This document shows, piece after piece, positions 1 through 8,426 of a stretch of 51,353 nt of DNA. The notes under the pieces were generated by a model. It worked only from the letters and a program-made list of their open reading frames with translations. It was not told the DNA's origin and did no database searches. The translations under genes were made by a program, and so were the position numbers. Location: assembly GCA_046546355.1 (NCBI GenBank), contig JBKGXZ010000006.1, positions 1 to 51,353 of the forward strand. Direction: 5' to 3'. Source of the DNA: CAZBUB01 sp046546355. Lineage in GTDB: Bacteria; Desulfobacterota; Desulfovibrionia; Desulfovibrionales; Desulfothermaceae. How positions within the stretch are numbered: the first letter of the stretch is position 1; every line of letters begins with the position of its first letter.

Positions 1-20
1 TTGGGGCTGACCGCAAGGCA

Positions 21-190
21 ATGGGCGAGCGTCGCTGGTATAAGAAGGGCGAGCGCCGCTCGGCCCTACAGGCAGCGCAAAAGCATGGCGCTATGATCCA
101 GGCCTCTGTAAAACCGCAGGCCTGTAGGGGCGGCTGGCAGTCGCCCTTTTTGCAGGAAGCTGTACCTAGAGATCCAGGAGATCCAGTTTC
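21..190 (+). repeat. REP-like three-stem dispersed repeat, copy A
   Basis: One of three near-complete copies of a roughly 145-base repeat (the others are at 31418-31561 and 44144-44289). It has a left GC-rich palindrome (GGGCGAGCGCCGCTC type, about 47-66), a linker of about 55 bases containing AGGCCT, a right palindrome (127-146, GGGGCGGCTGGCAGTCGCCC) and a tail with a short ATCCAG element near 170-190. An extra left-type half palindrome sits at 23-36, so this copy is slightly expanded or degenerate. The structure resembles REP/BIME elements, which are usually mobilised by RAYT transposases; no such gene is in the window. Confidence 0.7.
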
Positions 191-528
191 AGGAAATAAG
201 ACATTTAAATGAATATGTCCATACGTAGCTGCAAAAGAGATATCTTTTATTCCAGCTTAAGCTCAGAAGCCAAAAAGGCATTAAAATCTTACTGTCCGCC
301 GGTAAGCTAAGCCAGAGATAGGTCTTGCAAACAGAGCAGGTCCGGTCATAGTCTGAAATAGGGCCAACCTCTTTTATCTCTATAAAAGATTTATGATTTA
401 TAGCACAGGCAAAATGTATTAAGAAATAATACTTTTTTAAAGAAAGCTATTGACTCAAATAGTGACCTTTGTTAAGTTCTGAAAAAATAAGTTTTAGTAT
501 CTAACTTATATGTTTTATGTTGGTTAAG

Positions 529-548
529 CCTGTACTTAAGTATACAGG
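529..548. promoter_or_regulatory. Near-palindromic dyad, candidate operator
   Basis: A dyad with outer arms CCTGTA and TACAGG around an inner perfect palindrome ACTTAAGT. It lies about 180 bases upstream of the HMG-CoA lyase start. It could bind a dimeric regulator such as the XRE-cupin protein encoded in the same cluster, but that link is inference only. Confidence 0.35.
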
Positions 549-557
549 TGACTTGCT

Positions 558-574
558 TGTAGTATCCAACTACA
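558..574. promoter_or_regulatory. TGTAGT-N5-ACTACA dyad, candidate operator
   Basis: A perfect 6-base inverted repeat (TGTAGT / ACTACA) separated by five bases, ten bases downstream of the previous dyad. Close spacing of two unrelated dyads suggests a regulatory zone rather than chance, but no transcription-factor family is identified. Confidence 0.35.
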
Positions 575-586
575 TGCGTGTTAAGT

Positions 587-635
587 ATTGCATCTGAAGG
601 CTCAGCATTCTTTTAACAGGTCTGATGCAATTTTT
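587..635 (+). terminator. ATTGCATC/GATGCAAT hairpin with T-run (terminator or attenuator)
   Basis: An 8-bp perfect stem (ATTGCATC at 587-594, GATGCAAT at 624-631) encloses a 29-base loop and is followed immediately by a short T-run. The long loop makes a simple intrinsic terminator less certain. It lies about 90 bases before the HMG-CoA lyase start, so it could act as a leader attenuator. Confidence 0.35.
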
Positions 636-725
636 ATTGCTGCTTTAGCTGTATCTTAGCCGCATTGAAGAACCATTGGTCAGGGAAGTTTCGTCTTAAA
701 CCAGCAGATTCAGATAGCGCGCAAG

Positions 726-1640
726 ATGCCCAAGATACCTGCAGAGATAGAGCTGGTGGAAGTTGGACCCAGGGATGGTTTCCAGGCCGAGTCCTTGGTG
801 ATCCCTACCCAGGATAAGCTGCAGTTTATCCAAAACCTGCTGGATGCCGGGATAAGAAAAATCCAGGCCACTTCCTTTGTCAGCAGATCCAAGGTGCCCC
901 AGTTGGCTGATGCTGAAGAGCTCCTCGCGTTGCTGCCCAGGTATGATGGGGTAAGCTATAGCGCCCTGGCCTTGAATACCGGAGGGGTGCGTCGGGCCCT
1001 GCAGAGTCAGAGGGTGGATCTGGTGGAGATCTCTCTTTCCGCGAGTAATACGCACAGCCTGCGCAATACAGGAATGGATCTGGAGCAGGCCAGGCAGGAG
1101 GCCATGCAGATGGCCAGAATGTGTCTGGGTAGTGCCCAGCCGGTCAAAGCCAGCATTCAGTGCGCTTTTGGCTGCCTGCTCGAGGGCCGGATACCGGCAC
1201 AAAGGGTCCTGGATATAGCCTCAGATTTGGCTCAAGCCGGGATTTCCAGCATAAGTCTGGCGGATACCACAGGCATGGCTGCCCCGCCTGGGATTGAAAG
1301 CCTGGTGAGCAGTTTGCAGGGGATGTTCCCGGATATCCAGCTGGGTCTGCATCTGCACGACACCAGGGGGCTAGGCCTGGTGAACATGTATTGCGGCCTG
1401 CAGCAGGGAGTAAGCAGCTTTGATGCTGCTATTGGAGGACTGGGGGGCTGTCCTTTTGTGCCTGGTGCAGCGGGGAATATATGCAGCGAAGATGCGCTGT
1501 ATCTATGCCGCAGGCTGGGCATAGAGACTGGAATCGATCTGCAGGCCCTGGTGCAGATGTCCCGGGAACTGCAGGACTATCTGGGCCGAGCTCTGCCTGC
1601 CAGGATAAATTCCCGGACCTGGCAGGGAGAAATGAACTGA
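726..1640 (+). CDS. Hydroxymethylglutaryl-CoA lyase (LiuE/MvaB type)
   Basis: Cytosolic lyase expected to cleave 3-hydroxy-3-methylglutaryl-CoA to acetyl-CoA and acetoacetate, the last step of leucine breakdown. The 304-residue length fits the family (about 300). The N-terminal TIM-barrel motif VGPRDGFQ (residues 13-20) carries the catalytic Arg/Asp. The metal-binding LHLHD is near residue 208. The family signature GGLGGCPFVPGAAGN near residue 237 retains the catalytic loop cysteine. The ATG start has only a weak ribosome site (GCGCAAG), but the protein begins where homologues do. It is the first gene of a co-directional cluster; the acyl-CoA dehydrogenase follows after 30 bases. Function is well supported; a role in leucine or isovalerate use is inferred from the neighbours. 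Confidence 0.9.
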   Translation: MPKIPAEIELVEVGPRDGFQAESLVIPTQDKLQFIQNLLDAGIRKIQATSFVSRSKVPQLADAEELLALLPRYDGVSYSALALNTGGVRRALQSQRVDLVEISLSASNTHSLRNTGMDLEQARQEAMQMARMCLGSAQPVKASIQCAFGCLLEGRIPAQRVLDIASDLAQAGISSISLADTTGMAAPPGIESLVSSLQGMFPDIQLGLHLHDTRGLGLVNMYCGLQQGVSSFDAAIGGLGGCPFVPGAAGNICSEDALYLCRRLGIETGIDLQALVQMSRELQDYLGRALPARINSRTWQGEMN

Positions 1641-1670
1641 CTACTGGAAGCCTGGAGCAAGGAGGACGGA

Positions 1671-2819
1671 ATGGATTTTGATCTAAGCAAGGAACAGGAG
1701 ATGATCCGCAAGGAGGTCTACAGGTTCGCCAGGAAAGAGATCGAGCCTGTAGCAGCGGAGCTGGACGAAAAAGAGGAGTTTTCCAGCGAGCTGACCCGCA
1801 AGATGGGGGACATAGGTCTGTTCGGGATGATCGTCTCTGACCGGTATGAGGGTCAGGGCATGGATTATCTGTCCTACATAATCGCAGTGGAAGAGCTGGC
1901 CCGCGTGGACGGCTCCCAGGCGGCCACTGTGGCTGCGGGCAACTCCTTGGGGATCGGGCCTATCTATTACTTTGGCACCGAGGAGCAGAAAAAGAAATAC
2001 CTGCCCCCTTTGTGCCGGGGAGAGAAGCTCTGGGGCTTCGGTCTGACAGAGCCTACCGCAGGATCAGATGCAGGGGGCAGTCAGACTACTGCGGTCAAGG
2101 ACGGCAAGGAGTGGGTGCTGAACGGCTCCAAAATATTCATCACCAATGCCTCCTGCGAGATGTCCATGGGGGTCACGGTGCAGGCGGTGACCGGTACCAG
2201 GCCCAGCGGCAAGCCTGAGTACACTTGCTTCCTGGTGGAGCAGGGCACCAAGGGCTTCAAGGCAGTGCCCATGCACAATAAGATGATGTGGAGAGCTTCC
2301 AATACCTCAGAGCTGTATTTCGACGATGTCCGGGTTGCTGAGGAGAATGTCCTGGGCAAGCAGGGGGACGGCTTTCACCAAATGCTGCAGACCCTGGATG
2401 GGGGCAGGCTGTCCATCGGTGCTATGGGCCTGGGCGGTGCCCAGGGCGCATATGAGCAGGCCTTGGCCTATGCCAAGAAGAGGGAGCAGTTCGGGCAGCC
2501 CATCAGCAAGTTCCAGGCCGTGGCCTTCAAGCTGGCGGACTGCGCCACAGAGATAGAATGTGCCAGGAACCTTTTGTACAAGTCCTGCTGGCTCAGGGAC
2601 AAAAACAGGCCCTTTGCCAAGGAGGCTGCCATGGCCAAGCTTTACGCCTCTGAGGTCATGAACCGGGTGGTGAATCACGCAGTACAGATCCATGGCGGTT
2701 ATGGCCTGATGAAGGACTACAACGTGGAGCGCTTCTACAGGGATCAAAAGCTCCTGGAAATCGGGGAAGGCACCTCAGAGGTGCAACGGCTAGTGATTTC
2801 CAGACATATAGGATGCTAA
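1671..2819 (+). CDS. Acyl-CoA dehydrogenase (short-chain/branched-chain)
   Basis: FAD-dependent acyl-CoA dehydrogenase of 382 residues, the usual family length, introducing the alpha-beta double bond and passing electrons to ETF. It has the N-terminal helical domain, the middle beta domain with FGLTEPTAGSDAG (near residue 124), and the C-terminal domain with KREQFGQPI. The C-terminal motif GEGTSEVQR (about 365-373) puts Glu at the SCAD/MCAD catalytic position. Isovaleryl-CoA dehydrogenases usually have Ala there and use a Glu in an LDLER-type helix; here that helix reads LDGGR. Context suggests isovaleryl-CoA, but the residues fit a straight-chain or 2-methyl-branched substrate better. Strong AGGAGG ribosome site before ATG. 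Confidence 0.9.
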   Translation: MDFDLSKEQEMIRKEVYRFARKEIEPVAAELDEKEEFSSELTRKMGDIGLFGMIVSDRYEGQGMDYLSYIIAVEELARVDGSQAATVAAGNSLGIGPIYYFGTEEQKKKYLPPLCRGEKLWGFGLTEPTAGSDAGGSQTTAVKDGKEWVLNGSKIFITNASCEMSMGVTVQAVTGTRPSGKPEYTCFLVEQGTKGFKAVPMHNKMMWRASNTSELYFDDVRVAEENVLGKQGDGFHQMLQTLDGGRLSIGAMGLGGAQGAYEQALAYAKKREQFGQPISKFQAVAFKLADCATEIECARNLLYKSCWLRDKNRPFAKEAAMAKLYASEVMNRVVNHAVQIHGGYGLMKDYNVERFYRDQKLLEIGEGTSEVQRLVISRHIGC

Positions 2820-2860
2820 CTCCGCCGGGTCTGGGCGGTTTTGGCTTCAGCTGCTTGGGC

Positions 2861-2883
2861 TTCTTGGCTTAATAAACCAAGAA
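2861..2883. other. Intergenic TTCTTGG/CCAAGAA hairpin
   Basis: A 7-bp perfect inverted repeat around a 9-base loop in the 86-base gap between the dehydrogenase and the synthetase. There is no T-run, so it is more likely an mRNA stabilising or processing hairpin than a terminator. Confidence 0.3.
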
Positions 2884-2905
2884 ATCAGCAAAAAGGGGGG
2901 TCAGG

Positions 2906-4555
2906 ATGAGTATCGAGATAGGCAAGACCAGGATCGGCGATGTGGTGGAAGAAAATGCCAGGCAACTCAAGGACAACGTAGCTCTGGCCTATTATGAGTA
3001 CGACTTCAGGATGAGCTTCGCCGATTTTGACCAAATGTGCAATCGAGTGGCCAAGGGCTTGATGGCCCTGGGAGTGCAAAGGGGCGATCATTTTTCCTGT
3101 TGGGCCAACAATCTCCCAGAGTGGGTCTATACTCAGTTCGGAAGCGCCAAGATGGGCGGTGTGATGGTCACGGTGAACACCAACTTCCGTTCCTATGAGC
3201 TGGAATATCTGCTGAAGCAGTCAGATTCCAATACCCTGATCCTGACCGGGGGAATCAGGGAGCCGGATGAGTACATCAAGGTGGTCAATGAGGTGCTGCC
3301 GGAGCTCAAGGACAGTGAGCCAGGCAAGCTGCAATCCGAGAAGCTGCCCTACCTGAAGAACGTGGTCTATCTGGGCGAGGAAAAGATTCCGGGCATGTTC
3401 AACTGGAAGGATATGCTGCAGATGGGTGACTCTGTCCCTGATGCGGATTTCCAGGCTAGAAAGGACAGCCTGGACCCCGAAGACGTGATCATGATGCAGT
3501 ATACTTCCGGGACCACCGGCTATCCCAAGGGGGTGATGCTCACCCACAGCAACCTGCTAGGCAATGCGCACAGCATGGCGGAAACCATGGGCCTGACCCC
3601 AGAGGACGCCTTGTGCATTCCAGTGCCCTTTTTCCATTGCTTCGGCTGCGTCATAGGTACCATGTGCTGCACTGTCTCCGGGGCCACCATGGTGCCTATC
3701 ACTACTTTCAACCCCAAGACAGTCCTGGAGGCCATAGACAAATACAAGTGCACTGCCGTGCATGGGGTGCCCACCATGTTTATTGCTGAATTGGAAGAGA
3801 TGGACAAGGCTAAGTACGATACATCCCATCTGAGAACCGGGGTCATGGCTGGTTCCACCTGCCCGGTGGAGGTCATGCGGGGAGTGATAGACAAGATGGG
3901 CGCGGAGGAGATGACCATCGTCTATGGCCAGACAGAATCTTCCCCGGGGATTACCCAGACCAGACGCGACGATTCCATGGAAGTGCGTACCGAGACTGTG
4001 GGCCGGGCCCTGCCCAACGTGGAGGTCAAGGTCGTGGATCCGGATACCGGCAAGGATCTGGGTCCGCATCAGACAGGAGAGCTCTGCAGCAGAGGCTACC
4101 ACATCATGCGGGGCTACTACAAGATGCCGGACAAGACCCAGGAGACCATAGACAGCGAAGGCTGGCTGCATACCGGAGACCTGGCTACAGTGGACGAAAA
4201 GGGCAACTACACCATTGTGGGCAGGCTCAAGGACATGATTATCCGGGGCGGAGAGAACATCTATCCCAGGGAGATAGAGGAATTCCTGTACACCCATCCC
4301 AAGATCAAGGACGTGCAGGTGGTGGGCGTGCCCAGCAAGAAGTATGGGGAGGAAGTGGCAGCCTTTATCCAGCTCAGATCAGATGTGGGCGAGGCTTCGG
4401 AAGAGGAGATCAAGGATTTTTGCAAGGACACGATCGCCTATTACAAGATTCCCCAGTATACCTTCTTCGTGCAGGACTTCCCGACCACAGCCAGCGGCAA
4501 GATCCAGAAATACAAGCTCAGAGAGCAGGCCATGCAGGAGATCGGGGAGGAGTAA
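2906..4555 (+). CDS. AMP-binding acyl-CoA synthetase (medium/short-chain fatty acid)
   Basis: ATP-dependent acyl-CoA ligase of the ANL superfamily, 549 residues. The P-loop-like motif YTSGTTGYPKGV is near residue 200, the VYGQTESSP adenine-binding motif is near 340, the hinge motif GRLKDMIIRGGENIYP is near 440, and the catalytic C-terminal lysine sits in TASGKIQKYK near 533. The ANL family normally activates a free fatty acid to its CoA ester through an acyl-adenylate. In this cluster it could activate isovalerate or another short branched acid, feeding the dehydrogenase encoded upstream; the substrate cannot be read from sequence. A GGGGGG ribosome site precedes the ATG. Confidence 0.87.
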   Translation: MSIEIGKTRIGDVVEENARQLKDNVALAYYEYDFRMSFADFDQMCNRVAKGLMALGVQRGDHFSCWANNLPEWVYTQFGSAKMGGVMVTVNTNFRSYELEYLLKQSDSNTLILTGGIREPDEYIKVVNEVLPELKDSEPGKLQSEKLPYLKNVVYLGEEKIPGMFNWKDMLQMGDSVPDADFQARKDSLDPEDVIMMQYTSGTTGYPKGVMLTHSNLLGNAHSMAETMGLTPEDALCIPVPFFHCFGCVIGTMCCTVSGATMVPITTFNPKTVLEAIDKYKCTAVHGVPTMFIAELEEMDKAKYDTSHLRTGVMAGSTCPVEVMRGVIDKMGAEEMTIVYGQTESSPGITQTRRDDSMEVRTETVGRALPNVEVKVVDPDTGKDLGPHQTGELCSRGYHIMRGYYKMPDKTQETIDSEGWLHTGDLATVDEKGNYTIVGRLKDMIIRGGENIYPREIEEFLYTHPKIKDVQVVGVPSKKYGEEVAAFIQLRSDVGEASEEEIKDFCKDTIAYYKIPQYTFFVQDFPTTASGKIQKYKLREQAMQEIGEE

Positions 4556-4617
4556 ACCCGGATGTAGAGCCTGCGATAAGGCAGACCAGGCAGGAAAAAT
4601 AACTGAAAGGAGCCGGC

Positions 4618-5400
4618 ATGGAGCAGGAAATTCTCTTGCTGGAAGAGCGGCAGTCCACAGCCATATTGACCCTAAACCGCCCCCAGGCCATGAACGCCTT
4701 CAACTTCGAGCTGCTGTTGGCCATGCAGGAACAGATACGCAGCCTGAGGCAAAGAAGGGATATCCGGGCGGTGATCATTACCGGGGCAGGAGAAAAGGCC
4801 TTCTGCGCCGGCGCAGACCTCAAGGAAAGGGCCCAGCTCAGCCAGGATCAGGTCAAGGAGTTCATCTACACTATCCGCAGCCTGTTCACTGAGGTGGAGA
4901 ACCTGAACAAGCCTGTCATCGCAGCGGTAAACGGCATAGCCCTGGGCGGTGGCACAGAGCTGGCCCTGGCCTGCGATATCAGATACGCCTCGGATCAGGC
5001 CAGTATGGGTTTGACGGAGACCAAGCTGGCAATCATTCCTGGAGCCGGCGGCACGCAGAGGCTGCCCAGGCTGGTGGGCCGCAGCAGGGCCAAGGAGATG
5101 ATCTTTACCGGCCGCAGGCTGGATGCCCAGGAGGCGAGCAGGATCGGCCTGGTGGACATGGTCTGTCCAGCACAGGATCTGCTGCAAAACTGTATGCAGA
5201 CCGCGGAACAAATCTGCGAAAATGGTCCCCTGGCGGTGGAGCAGGCCAAATACGCCATAAACACCGGATTGGAAACGGATCTGCATACAGGTCTGGCCGT
5301 GGAGTCCAACGCCTACTGGTTGACCATACCCACAGAGGACAGGCTGGAGGGCTTAGCCGCGTTTCGGGAAAAAAGGAAACCGGTTTACAAGGGCAAGTAA
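4618..5400 (+). CDS. Enoyl-CoA hydratase, methylglutaconyl-CoA hydratase-like (AUH/LiuC type)
   Basis: Crotonase-fold protein of 260 residues. Oxyanion-hole motifs are AFCAGADLKE (near 61) and GIALGGGTELALACD. Both catalytic glutamates of true hydratases are present (GGTELA and GLTETKLAIIPG). The stretch ETKLAIIPGAGGTQRLPR closely resembles the human AUH enzyme, 3-methylglutaconyl-CoA hydratase, supporting the leucine-pathway step that makes HMG-CoA. A general short-chain enoyl-CoA hydratase remains possible. The AAGGAG ribosome site is well placed, and the carboxyltransferase gene follows after 14 bases, consistent with one transcript. Confidence 0.87.
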   Translation: MEQEILLLEERQSTAILTLNRPQAMNAFNFELLLAMQEQIRSLRQRRDIRAVIITGAGEKAFCAGADLKERAQLSQDQVKEFIYTIRSLFTEVENLNKPVIAAVNGIALGGGTELALACDIRYASDQASMGLTETKLAIIPGAGGTQRLPRLVGRSRAKEMIFTGRRLDAQEASRIGLVDMVCPAQDLLQNCMQTAEQICENGPLAVEQAKYAINTGLETDLHTGLAVESNAYWLTIPTEDRLEGLAAFREKRKPVYKGK

Positions 5401-5414
5401 AAGCGAGGCATCAG

Positions 5415-7022
5415 ATGAGCGAAGACAGGTTGAGCGCGGAAAACAGGGAGCATTGGCTAGGCGAGGAACAGAAGCTGGACGCAAGGGTGCAAGAGGCCCT
5501 TTGGCCCGGGGGGCAGAAGGCCATTGATCGGCTGGCTAAGCACGGCAAGAAGCCGGTGCGAGAGCTGGTAGATATGCTGATCGACCAGGGCAGCGAGTTC
5601 TATGAGCTGAGCCGCCTGGCGGGGTTCGGCATGTCCTACCCGGATGTGGAGGATGTGCCCTGCGCCGGCCTGGTCAGCGGAATAGGCAAGATCCACGGCA
5701 ACTGGACCATGATTATTGCCAATGACAGCAGGGTCAAGGCCGGGACCTACTTCCCCATCACCTTGAAGAAGCATATGCGGGCCCAGTTCATAGCCGAGAG
5801 ATGCGGGCTGAACTGCGTGTATATAGCTGATTCCGGGGGGGCCTATCTGCCCATGCAGGCGGATGTCTTCCCGGATGACCAGCATTTCGGTTCCATGTTC
5901 TATAATATGGCCCGGATGTCAGCCCAGGGCCTGAAGCAGATCACCATGAGCACCGGGGGCAACACCGCAGGCGGGGCGTATATAGTGTTCATGGCCTGCC
6001 AGGCAGTCATGATAGACAAGCTGGCCTATTCCTTCCTGGGCGGACCTCCCTTGGTCAAGATGGCCACTGGAGAGGATATCAGCGCGGAAGAGCTGGGCGG
6101 GGCCAAGGTGCATACCGGTATCTCCGGGGGCGCGGATCGCTTCTGCGCCACCCAGGAGGAGGGCATTAAGAGTGTGCGAGAGCTCCTGGCCATGGAGCCG
6201 GAGCAGAAAGTGCACGTGCAGCGCTACCAGGAGGTGCCCCCCAAGCAGGGCAGTGACAAGATTTACGAGCTGATGCCCTCTGCGGTGAGCAGGGGCATAG
6301 ATGCGCGGGGATTCCTGAAATCCATTGCAGATGGCAGCTACTTCAGCGAATACAAGAAAGACTATGCCCCTGGCCGCGGGGATAATATAGTCACCGGCAA
6401 GATGAGTCTCAAGGGCATCCCGGTGGGGGTCATCGCCTCCAATGGGCTGGGGATAATTTTCGTGGAGGCGGCACGCAAGGCCACGGAATGGATCGTGCGC
6501 TGCTGCCAGGAGAAGATTCCTCTGCTGTTCGTGCAGAACTCCCCGGGCTATATGGTGGGCTCTGATTCAGAACATATGGGCATCGGCAAGTATGGGGCCA
6601 ATATGGTCCGGGCGGTGTCCTGTGCCCAGGTGCCCAGGATCCAGCTGGTGGTGGGTCCGGACCACGGAGCAGCCAATTACGGGATGTGTGGCCGGGCCTA
6701 CAGGCCCCATTTCCTGTTCGCCACCATGCGGGCCAGGACTTCGGTTATGAGCGGTCGCAGCGCAGCCGGGGTGCTTTTGTCCATAGAAAAGCGCAAGCGG
6801 GAAGCAGAGGGTAGGCCCATGGGCCAGGAGGAGCAACAAGAGTTCCAGCAGATGATGATGGATAAGTATGACGGGGAAGCGCACCCATTTTATTGTTCAG
6901 CCAGGATATTGAACGATCGGGTGCTCAAGTTTTCGGAGATCAGGGACTGGCTGGGTATGGCCTTTGAGGTCAGTCTTCTGAAGCCCATTCCAGAGCCCAA
7001 TTTTGGGAACTTCAGGTTCTAA
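5415..7022 (+). CDS. Acyl-CoA carboxylase carboxyltransferase (beta) subunit, methylcrotonyl-CoA type
   Basis: 535-residue carboxyltransferase of the MCC/PCC beta family, transferring CO2 from carboxybiotin to an acyl-CoA. Family motifs include DSGGAYLPMQADVFPD (near 143), FLGGPPLVKMATGE and the C-terminal YGMCGRAYRPHFL, all like the MCC beta subunit. The two oxyanion glycine motifs (STGGNTAGGAY and NSPGYMVG) are intact, although SVMSGRSAAGV replaces the usual SVMGGEQAA. The natural substrate is likely 3-methylcrotonyl-CoA by context. The enzyme needs a biotin carboxylase and biotin carrier protein, and neither is encoded in the window, which is odd for a liu-type cluster. Confidence 0.88.
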   Translation: MSEDRLSAENREHWLGEEQKLDARVQEALWPGGQKAIDRLAKHGKKPVRELVDMLIDQGSEFYELSRLAGFGMSYPDVEDVPCAGLVSGIGKIHGNWTMIIANDSRVKAGTYFPITLKKHMRAQFIAERCGLNCVYIADSGGAYLPMQADVFPDDQHFGSMFYNMARMSAQGLKQITMSTGGNTAGGAYIVFMACQAVMIDKLAYSFLGGPPLVKMATGEDISAEELGGAKVHTGISGGADRFCATQEEGIKSVRELLAMEPEQKVHVQRYQEVPPKQGSDKIYELMPSAVSRGIDARGFLKSIADGSYFSEYKKDYAPGRGDNIVTGKMSLKGIPVGVIASNGLGIIFVEAARKATEWIVRCCQEKIPLLFVQNSPGYMVGSDSEHMGIGKYGANMVRAVSCAQVPRIQLVVGPDHGAANYGMCGRAYRPHFLFATMRARTSVMSGRSAAGVLLSIEKRKREAEGRPMGQEEQQEFQQMMMDKYDGEAHPFYCSARILNDRVLKFSEIRDWLGMAFEVSLLKPIPEPNFGNFRF

Positions 7023-7206
7023 CTTGTGAGTTAAAAGTAAAAGGTGCAAGGCAAAGAGTAAGATAATGAAATCGGTATCTTAGGCCGTAAGCGGTAGAGA
7101 AGTTAAGAATACTGAAAATTGATGGCAAACACAAGGCGTTGCCAAAGGGCATTTGGTTGTTCAGGTCCTAATGGTATTTCAAAAATAAAAAGCAAAGGAG
7201 TAAAGC

Positions 7207-8346
7207 ATGGAGTATAATCTGTGGAAGATCTTCCCCCGCATGCCCAAGAAGGTGACTATTGGGGACATTACAATCAGGGACGGCTTTCAACATGAAGAGA
7301 AGTTCATATCTACTGAAGCCAAGAAATACTACTTGGAGCAGTTGATATTTGCTGGCTGCAGACATATTGAGGTCACTAATCTGGGCAGCCCCTATCTTAT
7401 GCCCCAGTTCAGCGATGCGGAAGAGTTGATGACCCATCTGCGCAGCGAATGGTTCAGGAAACGCTGCAACAAACGGGGGATTAATCCAGACGATGTTTGC
7501 CTGACCTGCGTGACCATCAGGGAGCCTGCAGTGGACCGGGCTATTGAGATGAAGCAAAGGGGCATCGGCCCGGACCGGGTTTTGATGATGGTTTCCACTG
7601 AGGAGCAGCACCATTTCGCAAACTCAGGGACCACCCTGCCGGAGTACTGGCAGGAGGCAGAGCGCTGTATCCAGAAGTGCAATGACGCAGGGATCAAGAT
7701 GTGCGGCACTGTGAGCACCATCTGGGGCAGCCCCATTGGCGGGGCCACAGAGCTGCAGGAGGCGGTGGATTTCACCAAGCGCTGGCTGTCCATCGGAGCC
7801 AATGACGTGGAGCACGCGGACCACGACGGCAGCGCCAATGCAGCTGAAGTCTACAGATACTTCTCCATGGTCCTGGACCAGATCCCGGATACCAATCTGC
7901 ACATCGCCCACTTCCACGAGACCAAGCGCATTGCCTCCGCCTCGGTGCTGGCCACATTGCAGGCCGGGATTACCAACTTTGAGGCCACCTTGGGCGGAAT
8001 GGGCGGACAGCCTGCTAATTTCCTGGATGACAGGCCAGTACCTGGCACAGGTGAGTATTATTACAAGGATCCCAGGTATGTAGGTCTAACCTGTTTGGAG
8101 GATCTCCTGGTCCAAGTAGATGAGATGGGTATTGAGCATGGCTATGATGTGGACCGCATCCTGTGGCTGGGTAAAATGATGGAAAAGACCGTTGGCCGCA
8201 GACTGCGCTCCGAGGCAGTGATAAACGGCCGCACTGAGCGCGAAGGCCATCCGGAATTCGCCAGGCCGGGCCTGAAGGAGAAGAAGGAGAAAAGAGGGGA
8301 GACTGCGAGCCAGAAGTTTCCCCAGGACTGGAGCACTAAGACCTAG
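7207..8346 (+). CDS. HMGL-like pyruvate carboxyltransferase-family lyase, divergent paralogue
   Basis: 379-residue TIM-barrel protein of the HMG-CoA lyase/citramalate synthase superfamily. The N-terminal catalytic motif reads IGDITIRDGFQHEE, and a metal-ligand-like IAHFHET lies near residue 236. The loop that carries the catalytic cysteine in HMG-CoA lyase (GGLGGCP) is GGMGGQPANFLDD here, so that cysteine is replaced by glutamine. The C-terminus is extended and ends in a Lys/Glu-rich tail. It therefore probably cleaves or condenses a different acyl-CoA or 2-oxo acid from the enzyme at 726. It sits 184 bases after the carboxyltransferase, with a strong AAAGGAG ribosome site. The exact reaction is unknown. 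Confidence 0.75.
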   Translation: MEYNLWKIFPRMPKKVTIGDITIRDGFQHEEKFISTEAKKYYLEQLIFAGCRHIEVTNLGSPYLMPQFSDAEELMTHLRSEWFRKRCNKRGINPDDVCLTCVTIREPAVDRAIEMKQRGIGPDRVLMMVSTEEQHHFANSGTTLPEYWQEAERCIQKCNDAGIKMCGTVSTIWGSPIGGATELQEAVDFTKRWLSIGANDVEHADHDGSANAAEVYRYFSMVLDQIPDTNLHIAHFHETKRIASASVLATLQAGITNFEATLGGMGGQPANFLDDRPVPGTGEYYYKDPRYVGLTCLEDLLVQVDEMGIEHGYDVDRILWLGKMMEKTVGRRLRSEAVINGRTEREGHPEFARPGLKEKKEKRGETASQKFPQDWSTKT

Positions 8347-8426
8347 TTTGGCTTAGGAGCTGAGAGTTTTCCGCAGAGCAGCCCAAGGGTTTCTGCGCAG
8401 GAATGGAATAGGTGCAAGGAGCAGGT

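Larger units (their letters stand above)
191..725. other. AT-rich intergenic leader before the acyl-CoA cluster
   Basis: No credible gene is seen in these 535 bases. The stretch is much more AT-rich than the flanking coding DNA, and from about 480 onward it holds several dyad symmetries, listed separately. It is the only long non-coding DNA upstream of the acyl-CoA cluster and is the obvious place for its promoter and operators. I could not assign a confident -35/-10 pair. Confidence 0.55.

Noticed and set aside
21..212. 63-codon frame over the first repeat
   Set aside because: It lies wholly in REP-like copy A, has no ribosome site, and the other copies do not keep the frame.
696..1202. 168-residue minus-strand frame
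   Set aside because: Antisense to HMG-CoA lyase, whose catalytic motifs prove the plus strand.
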